From positions 1-64,000 of the forward strand of contig NZ_JSVC01000009.1 in assembly GCF_000814475.1 (NCBI RefSeq): DNA of 64,000 bases, given 5' to 3'. Origin of the DNA: Flavihumibacter solisilvae (GTDB lineage Bacteria; Bacteroidota; Bacteroidia; Chitinophagales; Chitinophagaceae). The translations under genes and the position numbers were made by a program. A model generated the notes under the pieces. It was given only the letters and a program-made list of their open reading frames with translations. It had not been told where the DNA came from and searched no databases. Positions 42,698 through 51,940 of this stretch are shown here, one piece after another (position 1 is the stretch's first letter; each line of letters starts with the position of its first letter).

Positions 42698-43714
42698 ATG
42701 AACACACGAATTTCGTTTTTGTTATTGTTTTTTATTTTGGCTGTAACTGCTGACGCGCAGGAACTGGTTGAGCTTCCCGGTAAGCCCGGTGTAAGCCTGC
42801 GGGGGTTGAGCGTGGTGAATGAAAGGATGTTGTGGGTGAGCGGATCCAAGGGAACAGTGGGACGTAGCACTGATGGCGGCAAACATTTTACCTGGATGAC
42901 CGTGAAGGGACATGAGCAGCGTGATTTTCGCGATATCGAAGCATTTGATGCGGTGACAGCGGTGGTGATTGCCGTTGATTCACCCGGACTTATACTCCGT
43001 ACTTATGATGGCGGTGCAACCTGGAACCAGGTATACCGGAACAACCGCAGTGGCATTTTCCTCGATGCCATGACCTTCTGGAAAGATGAGAAAGGCATGG
43101 TGATCGGTGACCCGCTCGACGGCCGTTTCTTTTTGTTACAGACTGATGATAGCGGCCGCAGCTGGCGCGAACTGCCGGAACAGGAACGCCCACTTGCGGA
43201 TACCGGCGAAGCGTGTTTTGCTGCGAGCGGCAGCAATATCAGGTTATTGTCGGGGAGCAGGTTTGCCTTTGTCAGCGGCGGAAGGAAATCAAGAGCATTT
43301 GTGGATGGGAAGGTGGTGAATTTGCCGCTGGTTCAGGGTGAGGCCACAACCGGTGCAAACGGGCTTGCGGTACGGAAAGCAGGCAGGAAGAAAAACAGCA
43401 GGAAATGGGTCGTTGTTGGTGGTGATTTTGCAAAGGATACGAGTCGTGCCTCAAATATTGCCATAACTACAGATGGTGGCCGCACCTGGAAGGCTGCGGA
43501 TGTTCCCCCTTTTGGTTATCGTTCAGGAGTTGTGTTTTTAAATGGCCGCAAGCTGGTAGCCTGTGGAACCTCGGGGGTTGATGTGTCATCCGATGGCGGG
43601 CGTACCTGGCGGAATATCAGCAAAACGGGATATCATGTAACCCAAAGGTCGAAGAGTGGAAGGGCAGTTTACCTTGCCGGCGGGAATGGGCGTGTTGCCC
43701 GCCTTAAATGGTAA
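42698..43714 (+). CDS. Secreted Ycf48/BNR-repeat beta-propeller protein
   Basis: This 338-residue protein has a signal peptide (MNTRISFLLLFFILAVTADAQ). A beta-propeller built from BNR/Asp-box blades follows, with repeats such as GRSTDGGKHFTWM, LRTYDGGATWNQV, LQTDDSGRSWREL, ITTDGGRTWKAAD and VSSDGGRTWRNIS. The family is annotated as Ycf48-like or oxidoreductase, but no catalytic residues are evident. It should be periplasmic or surface-exposed. Its 3' end carries the presumed promoter of hscB. Confidence 0.87.
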   Translation: MNTRISFLLLFFILAVTADAQELVELPGKPGVSLRGLSVVNERMLWVSGSKGTVGRSTDGGKHFTWMTVKGHEQRDFRDIEAFDAVTAVVIAVDSPGLILRTYDGGATWNQVYRNNRSGIFLDAMTFWKDEKGMVIGDPLDGRFFLLQTDDSGRSWRELPEQERPLADTGEACFAASGSNIRLLSGSRFAFVSGGRKSRAFVDGKVVNLPLVQGEATTGANGLAVRKAGRKKNSRKWVVVGGDFAKDTSRASNIAITTDGGRTWKAADVPPFGYRSGVVFLNGRKLVACGTSGVDVSSDGGRTWRNISKTGYHVTQRSKSGRAVYLAGGNGRVARLKW

Positions 43715-43722
43715 GTTGATCG

Positions 43723-43730
43723 TACATTTG
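43723..43730 (+). promoter_or_regulatory. -7 element immediately before hscB
   Basis: TACATTTG is an exact TAnnTTTG match that ends 6 bases before the hscB ATG (43737). If used, transcription would begin at or next to the start codon. Confidence 0.4.
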
Positions 43731-43736
43731 CACCGC

Positions 43737-44273
43737 ATGAATTATTTCGAACTCTACGGGATCCCGGTAACTTTTGAAGTTGATCCCGGTGTATTGAAGA
43801 AAAAATATTACGAACTAAGTCGCCGCTACCATCCTGATTTTTTCACGCAGGCAAGCCCGGAAGAACAGGCAGATGTGCTGGAAAAATCGTCGCAGGTAAA
43901 CAAAGCTTACAAGGCGTTCCGCGATAAGGATTCCACGATGCAATACCTGCTTGAAATGAAGGGCCTCGTGGAACCCGAGGAAAAGTACCAGCTGGACCCG
44001 ATGTTCCTGTCGGAGGTTATGGACATCAACGAACAATTGATGGAATGGGAAATGGAAGAGGATCCAGAGCTGCTGGAGCGGGCTGAGACAGCTGCGAATG
44101 AATTATTAAAATCGATATACGATGAAGTGGAGCAGGATATGGCAGGTTATCAGGAAGCTGTTACTTCCGAAAAAGCGTTGCTGCGAGTAAAGGATTACTA
44201 CTACCGTAAAAAATACTTACAGCGAATTTTGGACAAGATTGCCTCATCGCGTAATATTGCAACCCGCAAGTGA
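43737..44273 (+). CDS. hscB: Fe-S cluster co-chaperone HscB
   Basis: This protein of about 178 residues is a J-domain co-chaperone that directs the Hsp70 HscA to the IscU scaffold. The J domain (1-70) has YHPDFF with His32-Pro33-Asp34. The C-terminal three-helix HSCB domain (about 90-175) contains ELLERAETAANELLKSIY. The ATG at 43737 is chosen. An in-frame extension to 43656 would overlap the propeller gene. No isc or hscA genes lie nearby. tRNA-Leu follows after 37 bases. Confidence 0.9.
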   Translation: MNYFELYGIPVTFEVDPGVLKKKYYELSRRYHPDFFTQASPEEQADVLEKSSQVNKAYKAFRDKDSTMQYLLEMKGLVEPEEKYQLDPMFLSEVMDINEQLMEWEMEEDPELLERAETAANELLKSIYDEVEQDMAGYQEAVTSEKALLRVKDYYYRKKYLQRILDKIASSRNIATRK

Positions 44274-44310
44274 CCGCACTTTCAGGTGCTTCACAGGCGG
44301 AGCGACATAA

Positions 44311-44394
44311 GCCCAGATGGCGGAATTGGTAGACGCGCTAGACTCAAAATCTGGTTATCGCAAGGTAGTGCAGGTTCGATTCCTGTTCTGGGCA
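44311..44394 (+). tRNA. tRNA-Leu(CAA)
   Basis: This is an 84-nt class II tRNA. The acceptor GCCCAGA pairs with TCTGGGC, with discriminator A. The D-arm is GGCGGAATTGGTAGACGC. The anticodon stem CTAGA/TCTGG encloses CTCAAAA, giving anticodon CAA. A long variable arm (about ten bases) and a T-arm with GGTTCGATTCC complete the cloverleaf. CCA is not encoded. A perfect hairpin terminator follows. No promoter box is seen in the 37 bases after hscB, so it may be co-transcribed with hscB. Confidence 0.97.
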
Positions 44395-44400
44395 CGGAAA

Positions 44401-44438
44401 AAATGGGTTGTAATAACTTACAACCCATTTCTATTTTT
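44401..44438 (+). terminator. Rho-independent terminator after tRNA-Leu
   Basis: AAATGGGTTGTAA (44401-44413) and TTACAACCCATTT (44418-44430) form a perfect 13-bp stem with a TAAC loop, followed by CTATTTTT. Confidence 0.92.
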
Positions 44439-44516
44439 ACGCATTACCGATCAGCATTTTCATAGTCAGGTAGTTCTTTTATAATTTCCAGTAGCTTTAA
44501 TACCTGAATCACTACT

Positions 44517-46805
44517 ATGAATTTTCCCTTTTACTGGGAAACACCATTCAAACTGTTGCTCTGTTTTCCTGACCTGGTAGACGAACTCGAAAAGCAGGCG
44601 GCAGATCCCACGCATGAATGCTTTATGCGTGCAAAATCACTTCTTGCGGAAATCGAAAAACACCCCGAAATCCGGGATGGTATTACGGATATATCGCAGA
44701 TCTACGAAAACAAAGACCTTCTCAGCCGGATGCTGGAAACCGTCTTCCCTCCTGCCCTTACACGCAACGAGATCAAGGCGATCAGCATTCCTTATACCGG
44801 CCTTATATTCAACCATACCGAACGCTTCAGGCAGATCCTCCGGAATGCCGGTGAAAACTTTGATATCATTATCCGTGATTTTGATGAACACCAGTTCTAT
44901 ATAATGAACTGCTGCCTCATCCTGAACGAATTTTACGGTACACACCTAGACTTTTCCAAACCGCTGTTCTACGATATCCCGACTGCGGAAGGCATTATCA
45001 AACATTACCGCATTTTGTACAATGCCGATTTCCTGGATATTCTTCCCACGGAAAAAAGCCTGGCCCTGACGCCGGAGGATATTGACCACCTGATGGACAA
45101 CTACGACGACATTGCATTATGGAAAGAGAAATTCCCGAAGGAGAGTTTCCTCCTGAAAGGATATACCATCATGTCGCTGTTTGATGCAACGATTGAAAAT
45201 GCCGTTTCCATTTTCAAGGAGAAGTTGCTCGGGCTGACCAGCAGCAGCCTGCATTTGCGGACAGAATCCATACTGAGGTCAATCTTCCGATTGCCCGAAC
45301 TTGAAGTCGGCCTTTGCATTTACGATGACGAAGAAGAAACTTTTTCCACTGACGCATTCGGCAGACAGGCAAAGAGTTTCCTGGTGCAGTCAGGTGTTGA
45401 CAGGAAGGCCAAAGAAATGCTGAACAAACAAGCCTACCATCACCTGCTGGAGAAGAAAACATATTTCGCTGTTTCAAAGATCAGTGACTTCCTCGCGGCG
45501 AATCCTGACAGCATACTTTCAAAGTATCTCTATGAACAAAAGTATCAGAGCTTCATTCTCGCCCCGATGGTCAAGAACAGGCGACTATTTGGCGTGCTGG
45601 AACTGGTGTCAAAAAACGCCAAGGAACTTAACAGCATCAATGCGAATAAGCTGGATGTTGTGATGCCATTCCTGACTGATTCCATAGAAAGGGTTGTTGC
45701 TGAATTCCAGAACCAGGTGGAAGCCATTATCCAGGATCATTATACTACCATTCATCGCAGCGTTTACTGGAAGTTCAGGGCAGTCGCAAAAAAGCTGATC
45801 TACCACAATCAATCCGGCATCAGCCGCCAGGCGGATGAGATCCTTTTCCCGGATGTTTACCCGTTATATGGACAGGTTGATATCAAAGGTTCGTCGGATG
45901 TCCGCAACCTCAGTGTGCAGAATGACCTCAAACACCAACTGGCATCGTTACTTACCCTGTTGGAAAATATCAATGGTGCTCATGATTTCGTACGTGAAAC
46001 GGAAAGGGTGAAACAATTGCTTGCGGAACTGGATCTTCCGATCATGGCGGGAACTGAACAGTATATCCAGAATTATATCGACACGCGCATCCACCCGCAG
46101 CTGAAGCAGGTAAATGAGGGGGAACTGTCAGTAATGGTGAACAATTACCTGGATGAGACAATGACTGAGAACGGTTCCTTCCGCCGGAACGTGAGAATGT
46201 ATGAGGATTCCATCAGGCTGATCAATGAAAAGCTGGCCGCATTGCTTGACCAGCGGCAGAGTGAAGCACAACTGATCTTTCCCCATTACTATGAACGATT
46301 CAAAACAGACGGCGTTGAACACAATCTGTATATTGGCCGGTCAATATCCCCGACACACGTATTTGATCATCGACACCTGCAGGCTTTGCGGTTGTGGCAG
46401 ATAAGGGTGTTATGTGAAATGGAACGTTTACACCATCGCCTCAAACCTTCACTGCCGTTCCCGCTGGACGTCACCACACTGATCATGGTGTCCGGTTCAA
46501 CGATAGCGATCCGATTCCGGATGGATGAAAAGCGGTTTGATGTGGATGGAAGCTACAACGCCCGGTTTGAGATCGTCAAGAAGCGAATTGACAAAGCGCG
46601 GATCCTAAACAGTACCGAACGGATAACCGAAACAGGTAAGATCACCATTGTTTATTCGAACCGTGCCGAGGAAATTGAATACCTCGGCTATATCCGGATC
46701 CTGCAGGAAGAAAACCTGCTGACAACTGAAATAGAAAACCTGCAGGTCGAGGACCTGCAGGGGGTAAGCGGTCTCAAGGCTTTGCGTGTAAAGCTGGTCA
46801 GTTAA
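44517..46805 (+). CDS. Large GAF-domain-like protein of unknown function
   Basis: This 762-residue soluble protein has no signal peptide. The N-terminal 240 residues are helical. A GAF-like sensor domain follows (about 260-400: LPELEVGLCIYDDEEETF, YLYEQKYQSFILAPMVKNRRLFGVLELVS). The middle contains ADEILFPDVYPLYGQVDIKGSSD, and the C-terminal 250 residues include RIHPQLKQVNEGELSVMVNNYL and a conserved-looking DGVEHNLYIGRSI. No kinase, cyclase or phosphodiesterase motif is recognisable. It is probably a signalling protein restricted to Bacteroidota. It overlaps the convergent hydrolase gene by 8 bases. Confidence 0.8.
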   Translation: MNFPFYWETPFKLLLCFPDLVDELEKQAADPTHECFMRAKSLLAEIEKHPEIRDGITDISQIYENKDLLSRMLETVFPPALTRNEIKAISIPYTGLIFNHTERFRQILRNAGENFDIIIRDFDEHQFYIMNCCLILNEFYGTHLDFSKPLFYDIPTAEGIIKHYRILYNADFLDILPTEKSLALTPEDIDHLMDNYDDIALWKEKFPKESFLLKGYTIMSLFDATIENAVSIFKEKLLGLTSSSLHLRTESILRSIFRLPELEVGLCIYDDEEETFSTDAFGRQAKSFLVQSGVDRKAKEMLNKQAYHHLLEKKTYFAVSKISDFLAANPDSILSKYLYEQKYQSFILAPMVKNRRLFGVLELVSKNAKELNSINANKLDVVMPFLTDSIERVVAEFQNQVEAIIQDHYTTIHRSVYWKFRAVAKKLIYHNQSGISRQADEILFPDVYPLYGQVDIKGSSDVRNLSVQNDLKHQLASLLTLLENINGAHDFVRETERVKQLLAELDLPIMAGTEQYIQNYIDTRIHPQLKQVNEGELSVMVNNYLDETMTENGSFRRNVRMYEDSIRLINEKLAALLDQRQSEAQLIFPHYYERFKTDGVEHNLYIGRSISPTHVFDHRHLQALRLWQIRVLCEMERLHHRLKPSLPFPLDVTTLIMVSGSTIAIRFRMDEKRFDVDGSYNARFEIVKKRIDKARILNSTERITETGKITIVYSNRAEEIEYLGYIRILQEENLLTTEIENLQVEDLQGVSGLKALRVKLVS

Positions 46806-47589
46806 GCCGGCGGTCGAGCCAGTCGAGGATATAGTCTGCATCTTCTTTCCAGGTAGATTGACCCAATACGAAATGGTTCCGGCCGGGAAATTCCTTATAC
46901 TCAAGTACCGAACCATTCTTCTTATACCGGTTAAAATTCCGGACATTCAGGTGCACAGGTGTGATCGTGTCTTCGCTGCCGGAGGTGAACAGCAATGGCA
47001 CATGCGGTTTGTCGTAATCCACACTGGCCGCACTGGTGAGTCCGCCCCTGGCGACGGTCTTTGATTCCGGGATGGTATATTTTTCATATGCATCATACTG
47101 CTCATCAAGAGGCATTCCATTCACAAAAGCATATTGCCAGTCTTTGAATGACATCAGGTAGGTCTTCTTCAGCGATGTGAAGACCCCGAGTGATTTCCAC
47201 CCGGCTTTCAGGAAGCTGAATTCGTATGGGAACACTCCCAATGTAGGTATAGAGTGAATGGCCACACCTGCGGCGGCATAACCACGGTTCACCAGAACCT
47301 GTGTCATCATGCCGCCGAGAGAATGACCAATTATGATGGGTTTTTCGGTAAACTTATTTGCATAGCTGGCATAGTGATCAATCACTTCTTTCAATGTCAG
47401 CGTGGCCAGTTCGATATCGTGCGGCTGCTTATTGCGCAACGATTCAGGACTGCCTTCCTTGAATGGCCATGCCGGCGCAATAGTTGTGTAGCCCTTACTT
47501 TGAAAATAGGTATTCCATTCGTCCCAACATGAGTTGGAAACGAATGCGCCTGTCACAAATAATACCGGGTGTTTTGTTGCGGCTGACAT
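46798..47589 (-). CDS. Alpha/beta-hydrolase
   Basis: This hydrolase of about 263 residues has the nucleophile elbow GHSLGGMM, an acid candidate in TSGSEDTITPVHL, and the catalytic His in PGRNHFVLG. An oxyanion-hole region lies near VTGAFVSNSCWDEW. It is cytosolic, since no signal peptide is present. The ATG at 47587-47589 is preferred over a TTG two codons upstream. The substrate is unknown, and an esterase or lipase-like role is likely. A TAnnTTTG box lies 20 bases upstream. Confidence 0.88.
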   Translation of the reverse strand: MSAATKHPVLFVTGAFVSNSCWDEWNTYFQSKGYTTIAPAWPFKEGSPESLRNKQPHDIELATLTLKEVIDHYASYANKFTEKPIIIGHSLGGMMTQVLVNRGYAAAGVAIHSIPTLGVFPYEFSFLKAGWKSLGVFTSLKKTYLMSFKDWQYAFVNGMPLDEQYDAYEKYTIPESKTVARGGLTSAASVDYDKPHVPLLFTSGSEDTITPVHLNVRNFNRYKKNGSVLEYKEFPGRNHFVLGQSTWKEDADYILDWLDRRLN

Positions 47590-47608
47590 AAACAACGGGA
47601 TTTGACCA

Positions 47609-47616
47609 CAAAGCTA
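47609..47616 (-). promoter_or_regulatory. -7 element of the alpha/beta-hydrolase gene
   Basis: The minus strand reads TAGCTTTG, an exact TAnnTTTG match 19 bases before the ATG. Confidence 0.5.
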
Positions 47617-47671
47617 TAAAAGCGATGCGCGCCGGTACATAGTCAAACCGTGCAAACAATTGTATAATCGA

Positions 47672-50116
47672 TCAGGGAACGATTACCATTTCCGTTGACG
47701 GCACCAGTTTCCAGTTGTGATCGAAGAAGCCGGCCATCTTTACACCCTCCACTCCTTTCTGCAACATGCGCAGGTCATGGATCATGAAATCGGGAAACCC
47801 GCTTGCGCCTGCGAAGTACTGGTTGGCATTTGCAGCTTTCATTCCTTTGATTCCTGTACCTGTTACAACTCCTACGGAGGCAACAGCCGACCTGCTGTTC
47901 GGCCAAACGAAGTAAGCTGACAGGTCATCACCGTTCATCGTTGTTCCTCCTGCAATTACCTGGTTGCGATCGACCTGGATCGGGCAATCACTCAATAATG
48001 ATTTCCATGCCGAGTTGGTGGACTTATTTCCGAAAATGATCACCCCGCGGTCTTTATATTTTTCGGGAGAAAATTCTTTATCCGAAATAATATCAACCGC
48101 ACCGTTACCGCGGTAGTACCAGGTTTCTGCATCGAACCTGGCCTTGTTAAAGCTCCATTCATTTTCTTCGCGGTTGCCTGTTGTGCCATAGACGAATACC
48201 ATGCGATGGTTAAATGCATCCTTCAGCGTACCATAACGGGCAGGGTTTTTCTCGCTGGCTGTGGGTGCAGTTGCGATTGTCCATTTACCATCAGCTTTTA
48301 CGAGGAAGATACTGTCGTTCTGTTTCGTCGTGTATGTGATGGCCTGCTGGCTGTCGAGTGTTATCCGGATCGATTTATTGGCACCAAAATCTTCGAGCGA
48401 GAACTTCAGGAGTCTTGCATTGGTTGCGGAACCTGTAATTGTTCCGGCAGTTTTATTCCGATTCAGTTTAATGCGGCTATACTGCAGGGGAAGGTCCTGC
48501 TGCAGGATGGAAGCCCAGCGATATGCGGGCGAAATACCCGGACTGGCGGTCTGGAAATCGATCTCGTTAACAGCGCTGTCGGCTTTTGACTGGTGCCATT
48601 GGAAGAAATCGAAAATGGGTTTCCAATCCACACTATGATCCCCGAACCAATGACTACCACCAGGATATTCGTAGTAACTCATGTCAGAATGGAATCCACC
48701 GAGCTGCGCGCGCATCTGGCGGGCATAGTTAACCGAAACCACGCGGTCTGAGTCGCCGTGAAAAATATATACGCCCAATTGTTTATAGTTCTCTGCGAGC
48801 CTGGGAACATCGCTCTGGTTGCTTGAACGCAGCAACATTTGTTCAATGGGAACACTGCTGTTGTCAGGAACAAGTCCATCTGCCGAACCATAACCTTTCA
48901 ATGTAGGATACCCCGCGCATGGAGCAATTGCGGCCCATTTGTCGGGATAAGTAGCACCAAGGAACCAGGTGCCATGGCCACCCATCGAGTGACCTGTAAG
49001 GTAGATCTTCCGTGGGTCTGGCTTAAACTGATTCAGCCCGATGTTCAACACTTCCAGTGCATCCAGTCTGCCCCAGTCTTCCCAGTTGAATCCCCTGGGC
49101 CTGCGGTTGGTCGCAGCAATGAGATTACCCCAATCCTTTGGTTTGTATGCACGCGCCTGGCCGATTGCCTCCACTCCTGCACCATGTACGGAAAGAAACA
49201 AAGCTGCGTTGTCCGGTTTGCCTGATGTTGGTGTAACTGCGTAATACTGCAGGCTGCCGTCAATATTGCTGATGAATGTGCGGCTGTAGGACTCGTTTGC
49301 ATCAACTGCTTCCACCTGGATGGAAGTGTCGTCCAATGCTTTGCCGGATTGCAGGAGCTGCAAGTCACAGGCATATTTTCCCTTCGCAGAAATGTCCTGG
49401 CCATTGAAGCGGAAAATTACTTTCCGGCTGCTCATGGCCGGGATCTCAGGAATGGATGACCTGAGTTTATTGTTGTTCAGCGAGGTCGCGATTTCCAGTC
49501 CACTGAGTTTTTTCGAAGTAGTGTTGGTTACCACCACGGCTCCCATAAGTTCATTATTGTTCAGCCCTGCAACGATAAAAGGCATCGTAGGATCCTGGAT
49601 ATTGAGATGAACCGGTTTCGCCGGAAACTCAAGTGATGCGGTGAGAAAGCCAGCCCTTGCATAAAATTCATTCAATCCTTTTTTCAGGGTAACGGGAATA
49701 TATAGCCAGCCCGATCCATAAGGATCGCCGGTATGCAGTTCGCCATTCACGTACACAGCACTGTTACCGGCCATTTTCAGCAATGCCACCTGTTGCTTAC
49801 CGGATGTATAAGTCAAATAAAAATATCCGCCACCTCCACCGAAACCGCGGCTACCCCTCATCCTGTTGAGGCTGTCCGCTTTAATGAGCTGCCAGCTAAC
49901 GGGCTTTCCTTTTACTGTATCGAACACCTGGCCGCCGGCTGGCGTTGCCATTGAATTGGTATACAAGCGGTATGCAAGTACATCGCTGTACACTGCTTCC
50001 CTGCCGTAATGACTTACGTTGCCAACATACAATCCCTCGGTAAACACATGGCTTTTTTGTGCGAAGCCATTGATGCATCCTGCCAACAGCAGGCCTGCTA
50101 TTATTACTCGTTTCAT
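47672..50116 (-). CDS. Secreted prolyl-oligopeptidase-type serine hydrolase
   Basis: This 814-residue protein has a signal peptide (MKRVIIAGLLLAGCINGFAQ), an N-terminal beta-rich region (about 25-270) and a catalytic alpha/beta-hydrolase domain (about 280-510). The nucleophile motif is LTGHSMGGHGTWFLGATYPD, the acid lies near FHGDSDRVVSV, and the His is in YPGGSHWFGDHS. A further C-terminal domain of about 280 residues has no obvious motif. It is likely a periplasmic peptidase or esterase. It follows the FAD oxidoreductase gene by 21 bases on the same strand. Confidence 0.87.
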   Translation of the reverse strand: MKRVIIAGLLLAGCINGFAQKSHVFTEGLYVGNVSHYGREAVYSDVLAYRLYTNSMATPAGGQVFDTVKGKPVSWQLIKADSLNRMRGSRGFGGGGGYFYLTYTSGKQQVALLKMAGNSAVYVNGELHTGDPYGSGWLYIPVTLKKGLNEFYARAGFLTASLEFPAKPVHLNIQDPTMPFIVAGLNNNELMGAVVVTNTTSKKLSGLEIATSLNNNKLRSSIPEIPAMSSRKVIFRFNGQDISAKGKYACDLQLLQSGKALDDTSIQVEAVDANESYSRTFISNIDGSLQYYAVTPTSGKPDNAALFLSVHGAGVEAIGQARAYKPKDWGNLIAATNRRPRGFNWEDWGRLDALEVLNIGLNQFKPDPRKIYLTGHSMGGHGTWFLGATYPDKWAAIAPCAGYPTLKGYGSADGLVPDNSSVPIEQMLLRSSNQSDVPRLAENYKQLGVYIFHGDSDRVVSVNYARQMRAQLGGFHSDMSYYEYPGGSHWFGDHSVDWKPIFDFFQWHQSKADSAVNEIDFQTASPGISPAYRWASILQQDLPLQYSRIKLNRNKTAGTITGSATNARLLKFSLEDFGANKSIRITLDSQQAITYTTKQNDSIFLVKADGKWTIATAPTASEKNPARYGTLKDAFNHRMVFVYGTTGNREENEWSFNKARFDAETWYYRGNGAVDIISDKEFSPEKYKDRGVIIFGNKSTNSAWKSLLSDCPIQVDRNQVIAGGTTMNGDDLSAYFVWPNSRSAVASVGVVTGTGIKGMKAANANQYFAGASGFPDFMIHDLRMLQKGVEGVKMAGFFDHNWKLVPSTEMVIVP

Positions 50117-50137
50117 AGTTAAATTAATTTCGGCAGA

Positions 50138-51853
50138 CTATATTGTTTCGTTTGCCTGTGCGCGTTGAAGTTTTTGGGCAGGTGTTAAAGGACGTACCCA
50201 TGAATTATCGTATGGACGCAATGATGGGTGTGCAAGCACTGTGTCGAGCGAAGTTTTGCCATCCATATAAGTAGCCAGCACATCGAATGCTGCATGGCGT
50301 TCTTTTTTCAGCACAAGGAGGCATGCATTTGCCCCGGCTTTTGCAGCTATGGGTACACCGCCGCCGAGTTCTGCCCAGTGTCCGCCGAGAATGAGGTTTT
50401 TGACCGGTGTCAGGTAATGTGCAATATTGTTCTGCATATTTTCCCGGCCGGGTTTTGCGCCCATCATGGTACCGTTCCTGTTTCCGGTATATCGCCAATG
50501 GGTAACCGGTGTAGCCACATCATAGAAGAGTACATGACTGCGGAGCCCGGGTGCCACACGCTCTTCCACCCTTTTGATGATCTTTTCAGCAAGCTCTGAT
50601 TTCAGCTCACGGTATGATTCACCACGAACGTAATTCCCTTTGTCATCTTTACTGGTATTCCACTCGTTCATGTAGCTGATGCAGGCAGGCATATAAATCG
50701 TAAGTGTTCCGTTTCCTTCCGGCGCCATGGTTTTGTCGCGTACGGAAGGTGCAAGAATACTGATCTCCGTTTTGGTTGGGTCACCGCTGGAATAGTCACT
50801 GTAAGGCAATCCTTCATCTGCAAGGTGAACCAGTTCTTCATTGAATCCCAGTTCCTCAGAAGGGCAATCGAGGGCGATGGAAATCGTAACGGAGGAACTG
50901 TACAATTCTGCATTCTTCAGCTTCGCTTTCAGTTTTTCGGGAACTGCATCTGCAGGCAGCATTTTTTCGTAAAGCGTTTCGATATCATTTGCTGCAATTA
51001 CATATTTCCCGGTGATTTCGTAAGGTTTCCCGCGATGTTCAAATTTTACGCCCCGGCAGACACCATTTTCCACATCGATCTTAGTGACCCTGCTTTGGAA
51101 CATGACGGTGTTTTCATAATACTGAACCACGTGCTGCAGCCATTTGGGGATCATTTGTCCACCACCGTTTGGCGGGCTCTGGAAGTCACCATAATATGCC
51201 CAGCCAATGGGAACCATGCATCCGATCAGTTCGTTTTCGGATGTAAAAATTCTATGCAAAGCCGGATCCCTGAAAAATTTATTCAGGCCCTTTTTTAGCC
51301 CTTTTTCTCCCTTGTATGTTACGTAGGGAATGAATGGAAGTGCAAATTTCAGCAGTCCCCATTTCTTGGCGAGCCTTTCGAAGAAGTTCTGCGTTTCACC
51401 GCAGCGGAAGACCGTATTATAATTATCGAAGGACCGGCCAATTTTTTTTGATTCTGCGAAAAAACGCCGGATGCCCTTTTCTTCCGCCGGAAATTCCCGG
51501 ATCAGCTGGTCACGCCATTCGTCGGGATTATCGGTAAGCAGGTAGTCAAAAGTTTCGCCTTTGTAGCGGCGGATGCGTTTCTGGCATACAGCGGAGGGAT
51601 GGTCATTGCCAATCGCATTAAAAAGCCTGGTGACCATGCCGTTAGGGCCATATTGGTTCAACCAGTGGATCGCTGTATCAAAAATGAAATTTTTCCGCCG
51701 GAATCCTGCGAGGTAGCCGCCAACGTGCGGTTCTTTTTCCAGGACACAAACGGAATAGCCGCATTTGCTCAGCAAAGCTGCCGCCGTCAGTCCGCCTACA
51801 CCCGCTCCAATTACTATAACATCATAATGATCTTTCAATCCAGGTCTTTGCAT
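50138..51853 (-). CDS. Phytoene-desaturase/carotenoid-isomerase-type FAD oxidoreductase
   Basis: This 571-residue FAD enzyme has the N-terminal dinucleotide fold VIVIGAGVGGLTAAALLSKCG followed by VLEKEPHVGGYLAGF. The C-terminal FAD signature is NLILGGHWAELGGGVPIAAKAG. This layout is typical of CrtI/CrtISO-like enzymes that act on polyenes. It is divergent from an acyl carrier protein gene across 87 bp. A carotenoid, aryl-polyene or flexirubin function is therefore plausible, though no other pigment gene is in the window. A serine hydrolase gene is downstream in the same operon. Confidence 0.85.
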   Translation of the reverse strand: MQRPGLKDHYDVIVIGAGVGGLTAAALLSKCGYSVCVLEKEPHVGGYLAGFRRKNFIFDTAIHWLNQYGPNGMVTRLFNAIGNDHPSAVCQKRIRRYKGETFDYLLTDNPDEWRDQLIREFPAEEKGIRRFFAESKKIGRSFDNYNTVFRCGETQNFFERLAKKWGLLKFALPFIPYVTYKGEKGLKKGLNKFFRDPALHRIFTSENELIGCMVPIGWAYYGDFQSPPNGGGQMIPKWLQHVVQYYENTVMFQSRVTKIDVENGVCRGVKFEHRGKPYEITGKYVIAANDIETLYEKMLPADAVPEKLKAKLKNAELYSSSVTISIALDCPSEELGFNEELVHLADEGLPYSDYSSGDPTKTEISILAPSVRDKTMAPEGNGTLTIYMPACISYMNEWNTSKDDKGNYVRGESYRELKSELAEKIIKRVEERVAPGLRSHVLFYDVATPVTHWRYTGNRNGTMMGAKPGRENMQNNIAHYLTPVKNLILGGHWAELGGGVPIAAKAGANACLLVLKKERHAAFDVLATYMDGKTSLDTVLAHPSLRPYDNSWVRPLTPAQKLQRAQANETI

Positions 51854-51886
51854 GCAAGGAAATTACAGAACAGTTCGCAATATTTG

Positions 51887-51894
51887 TAAATTTG
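51887..51894 (+). promoter_or_regulatory. -7 element of the acyl carrier protein gene
   Basis: TAAATTTG exactly matches TAnnTTTG, 46 bases before the ATG at 51941, in the region shared with the divergent oxidoreductase gene. Confidence 0.5.
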
Positions 51895-51940
51895 CTAAAT
51901 TAAAAGAGATTTTAGTGAAGTTTCGCTACCTTATTGTGAT

